From Oscillospiraceae bacterium (GTDB lineage Bacteria > Bacillota_A > Clostridia > Oscillospirales > Oscillospiraceae), in the NCBI GenBank assembly GCA_017537045.1, contig JAFYLN010000052.1:1-16532 (forward strand): a DNA stretch of 16,532 nt. Reading direction: 5' to 3'. How positions within the stretch are numbered: position 1 is the first letter of the stretch; the number at the start of each line of letters is the position of its first letter. The notes under the pieces are model-generated. The model saw only the letters and a list, made by a program, of their open reading frames with translations, made no database searches and was not told where the DNA came from. The translations under genes were made by a program, and so were the position numbers. This document shows, one piece after another, positions 12,622 through 16,532 of this stretch.

Positions 12622-13689
12622 TCAGGGATTTTTGAAGTCCTTGTATAAGAATGTGACGATCTGTGCCCGGTTGCACAGGGCACCCGGGCGGAAATATCCG
12701 CCGTCCATGCCTGCGGTGATGCCCTGCTCCGCCGCCCAGAGTACAGCCTTGTAGTAGAAATCCGAAGGGTGCACATCCGGGAATGCGGTAACGGTGACGG
12801 GTTCCGGTCTGCCACGGAACTGGTGGAGAAAGGTCACCACCTGTGCCCGGAAGCAGGGCGCGGTCGGGGAGAAATGGGTGCTGTCGGTGCCGCTGGTGAT
12901 GCCGTTTTCGTAGGCCCACAGCACCGCTTTTTCGCAGAAGCTGCCTCTGGGAACATCTGCGAAGGGATTTTCCATGGATTTAGGCTCCGGTTTTCCGGCG
13001 CGGCTCCACAGGAAGGTCACCACCTGCGCCCGGTTGCAGATCCCGGCGGGATCAAAGTGGGTCTCGTCCACGCCGGAGGTGATGCTGCTGTTTACCGCCC
13101 AGAGCACCGGGGTGAAATAATAGGAATTCTTTTCGATGTCCACAAAGGGATTGGTGTATTTGGGAAGGTAGTCCTGATAGGTGTGGGCGCATCGTGTGCA
13201 GCTGTAGCGGATCTCGCCCGAGGTCTCCAGGGTCGGTTCCCGGTAGTAGATCACGGCATAGCTGTGACCCAGGGGATCGGTGTACGCCGTCCGGAAGCGG
13301 TCATTGCATTTGGTGCAGTAATGCTGGGTGTAGCCCCGGGCGGTGCAGGTGGGCGCAACGACCTCGACGGCATAGTCATGGCTTCGGGGGATCGGCGCGG
13401 ATTCCTGATGGCCGCAGACCACGCAGTCCCGGAGCTGGATGCCCTCCTGGGTGCAGGTCGGCTCTGTATGCACATACCAGTCGCTGAATTCATGACCGGG
13501 TGGCTTGAGAATGTCATAGTCCGCGGTGTCGCCGCAGAGGATGCATTCGCTCCAGATCATGCCGTTTCCCTCGCAGGTTGGCTCGATCCGGTGCTGCACC
13601 CACTCATGGGGACATTCGGTGGCGCAAACCCGCAGCGGGAACAGGAAGAGCAGGAGCATCATCAGAACGATTGTCCTTCCGGGCTTCAT
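12622..13689 (-). CDS. Secreted CxxC-repeat protein with three SLH domains
   Basis: The protein has 355 residues and its ATG (13689-13687) overlaps the upstream stop (ATGA). A signal peptide ends near VCA, residue 23. Residues 25-175 hold four related units of about 36 residues, each with a CxxC pair (49/52, 89/92, 125/128, 164/167) and a preceding PTC turn (Cys 39, 79, 115). The fourth unit has PTL in place of PTC. Such GH-x-(Y/F)..PTCT..G...C..CG units recur in Clostridia cell-surface proteins and look like small zinc- or disulfide-stabilised modules. Three SLH domains follow (about 182-235, 243-297, 305-352; each with ITSG or ITAG and RAQ-V/I-VTFL), for attachment to secondary wall polymer. 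It is probably a wall-associated protein; ligand unknown. Confidence 0.9.
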   Translation of the reverse strand: MKPGRTIVLMMLLLFLFPLRVCATECPHEWVQHRIEPTCEGNGMIWSECILCGDTADYDILKPPGHEFSDWYVHTEPTCTQEGIQLRDCVVCGHQESAPIPRSHDYAVEVVAPTCTARGYTQHYCTKCNDRFRTAYTDPLGHSYAVIYYREPTLETSGEIRYSCTRCAHTYQDYLPKYTNPFVDIEKNSYYFTPVLWAVNSSITSGVDETHFDPAGICNRAQVVTFLWSRAGKPEPKSMENPFADVPRGSFCEKAVLWAYENGITSGTDSTHFSPTAPCFRAQVVTFLHQFRGRPEPVTVTAFPDVHPSDFYYKAVLWAAEQGITAGMDGGYFRPGALCNRAQIVTFLYKDFKNP

Positions 13690-15263
13690 TTTACCATGGC
13701 CTTCAGCACTGCTTCGGCGGCCTCCATGCCGTCCACGGCGGCGGACATGATGCCGCCTGCATAGCCTGCGCCCTCGCCGGCGGGATAAAGACCGCGCAGG
13801 GAGGTCTGACCGTCTGCATCGCGCACGATCCGGACAGGGGAGGAACTGCGGGTCTCGGGGCCGGTGAGCACCGCATCGGGATCGGCAAAGCCCTTCATGC
13901 GGTTGTCGAGATCCAGGATGCCCTTCTTCAGATTATCAGTGATCCGCTGGGGCAGCACCTCATGGAGGTCACACCAGTGGACTCCGGGCAGATAGGTGGG
14001 ACGGACAGCGCCCTGTCCGTCAGAGGGCTTGCCCTCCAGGAAATCTCCGAACCGCTGGGCAGGAGCCCGGTAGCCGCCTGCGATGGCATATGCCTTCTCC
14101 TCGATCTCCCGCTGCCACATCACGCCGCCCAGGGCGCCGGGGTAGGGGAAGTCCCTGGGCTGGACGGTGACCAGCACGGCGGAGTTGGCGTTTTCACCGG
14201 CACGGTCGGAGAAGCTCATGCCGTTGGTGACCACGCCGCCCTCCTCGGATGCGGCGGCGACCACATAGCCGCCGGGGCACATACAGAAGGTGTAGACAGT
14301 AGCATCCTCCTGATGGGAAACCAGCTTGTAGTCCGCAGGAGGCAGGTAGGGGCTGAGCTGACCGTACTGGGCCATGTCCACCAGCTCCTGCTTATGCTCA
14401 ATGCGCACGCCCATGGAAAAAGCCTTGGGCTCCATGGGGATGCCGGAGTCATGGAGCATCCGGAAGGTGTCCCGGGCGCTGTGGCCAATGGCCAGGATGC
14501 AGTGCTCACATTCCACGATTTCGCCGTCGGCAAGCTCCACGCCGGTGATGCAGCCGTCTGCGGATCTCAGGCCGGTGACCTGGGCGTTGAAGCGCACTTC
14601 GCCGCCCAGGGAGATGATCTTGTTGCGGATGTGCTGGACCACATGGAGCAGCACGTCGGTGCCCACATGGGGCTTGGCATCGTACTGGATCGCCTCATCG
14701 GCACCCGCCAGCACGAACTGCTGCAGCACCCAGGGGATCCGGGGGTTGTTGACACCGGTGTTCAGCTTGCCGTCGGAGAAGGTGCCTGCGCCGCCCTCGC
14801 CGAACTGGACATTGGAGCGCACATCGAGCTCGCCGGTCTGCCAGAACTTCTGCACCTTTTCGTGGCGGCTTTCGGCATCCTCGCCCCGCTCCAGCACGAT
14901 GGGGCGGGCACCGGACATGGCCAGCACCAGGGCGGCGAACATACCCGCAGGGCCGAAGCCGATGACCACGGGACGGCTGGCCTCCAGATTCTTGATGGGC
15001 TTGACCTTATAGCTTGTCCAGGGGGCGATGGAGGCCTTCTTGCAGCGGGAGTTGCGCAGGATCTTCGCCTCGTTGCCGTTTACCTGAACGTCGATGGTGT
15101 AGGTGTATTTCACGTCCGGCTTCTTTCTGGCGTCGATGGAGCGGCGGACGATTTTGACATTTCGGATGGTGGAGTTGCTGACCCGCAGCAGCTGCGCCGC
15201 CTCAAAGGAGAGCTGGGCAACGGAATGCTGAAGGGGCAGGGGGATGTCTTTGATTCGGATCAT
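13686..15263 (-). CDS. NAD(P)/FAD-dependent dehydrogenase, COG2509-like
   Basis: This 525-residue flavoprotein starts at ATG 15263, which overlaps the upstream stop as ATGA and follows GGAAAGGAAAC. Residues 1-80 form the N-terminal domain typical of this group (SFEAAQLLRVSNSTIRN, then KIVRRSIDARKK). The FAD-binding Rossmann motif is GFGPAG (102-107), with E125 closing the ADP-binding fold. Next come GEGGAGTFSDGKLNTG, an LAIGHSARDTFRML segment and a C-terminal FAD contact LYPAGEGAGYAGGIMSAAVDG. All motifs are intact and the length is normal for the family, whose physiological substrate is not well defined. It is translationally coupled to another flavoprotein upstream, implying a joint redox role. 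Confidence 0.92.
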   Translation of the reverse strand: MIRIKDIPLPLQHSVAQLSFEAAQLLRVSNSTIRNVKIVRRSIDARKKPDVKYTYTIDVQVNGNEAKILRNSRCKKASIAPWTSYKVKPIKNLEASRPVVIGFGPAGMFAALVLAMSGARPIVLERGEDAESRHEKVQKFWQTGELDVRSNVQFGEGGAGTFSDGKLNTGVNNPRIPWVLQQFVLAGADEAIQYDAKPHVGTDVLLHVVQHIRNKIISLGGEVRFNAQVTGLRSADGCITGVELADGEIVECEHCILAIGHSARDTFRMLHDSGIPMEPKAFSMGVRIEHKQELVDMAQYGQLSPYLPPADYKLVSHQEDATVYTFCMCPGGYVVAAASEEGGVVTNGMSFSDRAGENANSAVLVTVQPRDFPYPGALGGVMWQREIEEKAYAIAGGYRAPAQRFGDFLEGKPSDGQGAVRPTYLPGVHWCDLHEVLPQRITDNLKKGILDLDNRMKGFADPDAVLTGPETRSSSPVRIVRDADGQTSLRGLYPAGEGAGYAGGIMSAAVDGMEAAEAVLKAMVK

Positions 15264-16474
15264 ATTGTTTCCTTTCCGGCGGATCTGCCTGCCAGCCGCC
15301 CGGAGCTCCAGGCCCACTGCAGATTATAGCCGCCGCAGTCGCCATCCACATCCAGCACCTCGCCGCAGGCGTACAGCCCGGGGACGAGACGGCTTTCCAT
15401 GGTGGTGGGGTCAAATTCCTCGGTAACGATGCCGCCGGCGGTGACCTGGGCGGCGTCCATGCCCAGCGGCTCCGTCAGAGAGACGGTGAAGCCCTTGGCC
15501 AGGGAGACGAGATCTCCGATCTGACCGTCGGTCAGATTGGAGAGGGGGGTGTTTGCCCGGATGTCCGCTTCCTTCACCAGGACGCGGCCGAGACGGTTGT
15601 GGAGGATTCCGGTGCACAGCTCCTCGGCGGTGAGGGCGGAGCTTCTGCGCCGGGAGAGCATGGCCTGAAGCCGGTCGGCGGGAATGTCCGGCAAAAAATC
15701 CAGGGTACATTCCCATTCGCCGCCGCCCTGACAGGCATCCCGGCTGATCTCATAGATCACGGGGCCGCTGAGGCCGAACTCCGTGAACTGCACCTCGCCG
15801 ACGGACTGGCGCTGCCGCCTGCCGTCGCGGTAGATGGCGGCGCGGCAGTTGGCCCGGACGCCCTTCAGGGCGCTGACGCCGCCCCAGGAGGTCTTCACCT
15901 GCACGAGGGCGGGGCGGAGCTTGGTGCATTTGTGTCCGAAGGAACGCAGGAGCTTGTAGCCTGCCATGGTGCCGCCCAGCTTGGTTCCCGCCAGACCGCC
16001 GCAGGCGACGATGAGCCGGTCAAATTCCAGGGTGCGGTCTTTGGAGGTGACGGAGAATTTGCCGCCGGATTTTTTCACCCGCATGACCTCGAAATCCGTC
16101 AGAACCTCAATGTTTTCCTTTTCCAGGGAGAACCGCAGCACATCCACCACGGAGTTTGCCTGGTCGGAGTAGGGGTAAATTTTGCCCGAGGGCTCCGCCA
16201 CCGTGTAAAGTCCCAGACCGGAGAACCACTGCAGGGTCTCCTCCGGGGGAAACGCTTCCAGGGCGTATTTGGAAAATTGGGGGTCATCGCCGTTGTAGCC
16301 GCCCTCGGATGCGTGGAGGTTGCTGAGGTTGCACCGGCCGTTGCCGGTGGCGCTGAGCTTTTTGCCCAGCCGCGCCTGCCGCTCCATTAAGACAACGGAG
16401 GCGTTTTCGTATTCCGCGGCAGCCAGCGCCGCAGCCATACCCGCCGCGCCGCCGCCGATGATTCCAATGTTCAT
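15260..16474 (-). CDS. HI0933/YhiN (BaiN)-family flavoprotein
   Basis: This 404-residue protein starts at ATG 16474 (MNIGIIGGG). A TTG at 16495 is in frame, but it falls at the predicted transcription start, so the ATG is preferred; its ribosome binding site is weak. The FAD-binding motif is GGGAAG (7-12) with E31 at the end of the second strand. The family signature KLSATGNGRCNLSN (39-52) follows, then CGGLAGTKLGGTMAGYKL in the middle and LYACGEVLDVDGDCGGYNLQWAWSSG at the end. The group includes YhiN and the bile-acid enzyme BaiN, but most members have no proven substrate, so no specific reaction is claimed. It is the first gene of the operon. Confidence 0.93.
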   Translation of the reverse strand: MNIGIIGGGAAGMAAALAAAEYENASVVLMERQARLGKKLSATGNGRCNLSNLHASEGGYNGDDPQFSKYALEAFPPEETLQWFSGLGLYTVAEPSGKIYPYSDQANSVVDVLRFSLEKENIEVLTDFEVMRVKKSGGKFSVTSKDRTLEFDRLIVACGGLAGTKLGGTMAGYKLLRSFGHKCTKLRPALVQVKTSWGGVSALKGVRANCRAAIYRDGRRQRQSVGEVQFTEFGLSGPVIYEISRDACQGGGEWECTLDFLPDIPADRLQAMLSRRRSSALTAEELCTGILHNRLGRVLVKEADIRANTPLSNLTDGQIGDLVSLAKGFTVSLTEPLGMDAAQVTAGGIVTEEFDPTTMESRLVPGLYACGEVLDVDGDCGGYNLQWAWSSGRLAGRSAGKETI

Positions 16475-16501
16475 AGCATCACTCGCTTTCTTCAACTGTC
16501 T

Positions 16502-16530
16502 ATTATATCTGATTTTTCCTTAAGACTCAA
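16502..16530 (-). promoter_or_regulatory. Promoter of the five-gene operon
   Basis: On the minus strand TTGAGT (16530-16525), a 17-base spacer and a perfect TATAAT (16507-16502) give a predicted start near 16495, about 20 bases before the ATG at 16474. No other clear promoter is seen inside the operon. Confidence 0.8.
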
Positions 16531-16532
16531 GA

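Noticed and set aside
12608..12919. N-terminal extension of the acetyltransferase
   Set aside because: It would overlap the SLH gene on the same strand. The family's normal length and the GGAGG site support the ATG at 12607.
13578..15329. Long plus-strand open frame of 583 codons
   Set aside because: It lies antisense to the clear COG2509-type flavoprotein (13686-15263). GC-rich codon use keeps the opposite frame open. Its translation is low-complexity and shows no family motifs.
15599..16390. Plus-strand open frame of 263 codons
   Set aside because: It is antisense to the HI0933-family flavoprotein, with no ribosome binding site and no motifs.

Overview
The window looks like a chromosomal segment of a Gram-positive Clostridia bacterium, most likely a gut Oscillospirales or Ruminococcaceae-type organism. 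This is inferred from the gene families (YgiQ, CotH with S-layer homology domains, SLH proteins, an HI0933-type flavoprotein, a DUF6056-like membrane protein), strong purine-rich ribosome binding sites, sigma-A type promoters, TTG starts and a GC-rich backbone. No species marker is present.

Layout. (1) 1-302, minus strand: 5' part of a ygiQ-type radical SAM gene, cut by the window edge. (2) 397-595: a promoter, a complete tRNA-Leu(CAG) gene with encoded CCA, and a terminator. (3) 488-7568: a 7,012-bp integrated element, visibly more AT-rich than its flanks. It is bounded by perfect 69-bp direct repeats (488-556 and 7500-7568) that copy the 3' part of the tRNA-Leu gene. It carries a tyrosine integrase, a small XRE-type repressor, a divergently transcribed pair of lipoproteins, a small SF2 helicase gene interrupted by two in-frame amber codons, two small paralogous proteins of unknown function on the minus strand, and about 450 bp of gene-free right end. 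Both ends carry 12-bp-spaced GGTCAACA repeats that look like integrase arm sites. A strong promoter near the right end points out of the element. I see no relaxase, capsid, replication initiator or obvious excisionase, so the element is a small integrative island, a satellite, or a mobilisable or defective remnant. (4) 7574-10684, plus strand: the original tRNA terminator, then a CotH-kinase/SLH surface protein gene with its own strong promoter, then a 157-residue protein I do not recognise. (5) 16530-10689, minus strand: a tightly packed five-gene operon from one promoter. Its order is an HI0933-family flavoprotein, a COG2509-type FAD-dependent dehydrogenase, a secreted CxxC-repeat/SLH protein, a maltose-type O-acetyltransferase and a DUF6056-like polytopic membrane protein. 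Three of its four junctions are ATGA stop/start overlaps.

How the parts may work together. The integrase recombines at the tRNA-Leu site. The element leaves the tRNA intact and gives it a replacement terminator. After excision, the outward promoter at the right end would face the integrase gene across attP. The XRE regulator probably controls the adjacent divergent lipoprotein operon. Two surface lipoproteins plus a helicase suggest a cell-surface or anti-phage type cargo, but this is inference. The most interesting point is the helicase gene: one reading frame retains every SF2 motif yet contains two TAG codons, while none of the 14 completed genes in the window uses TAG as its stop.
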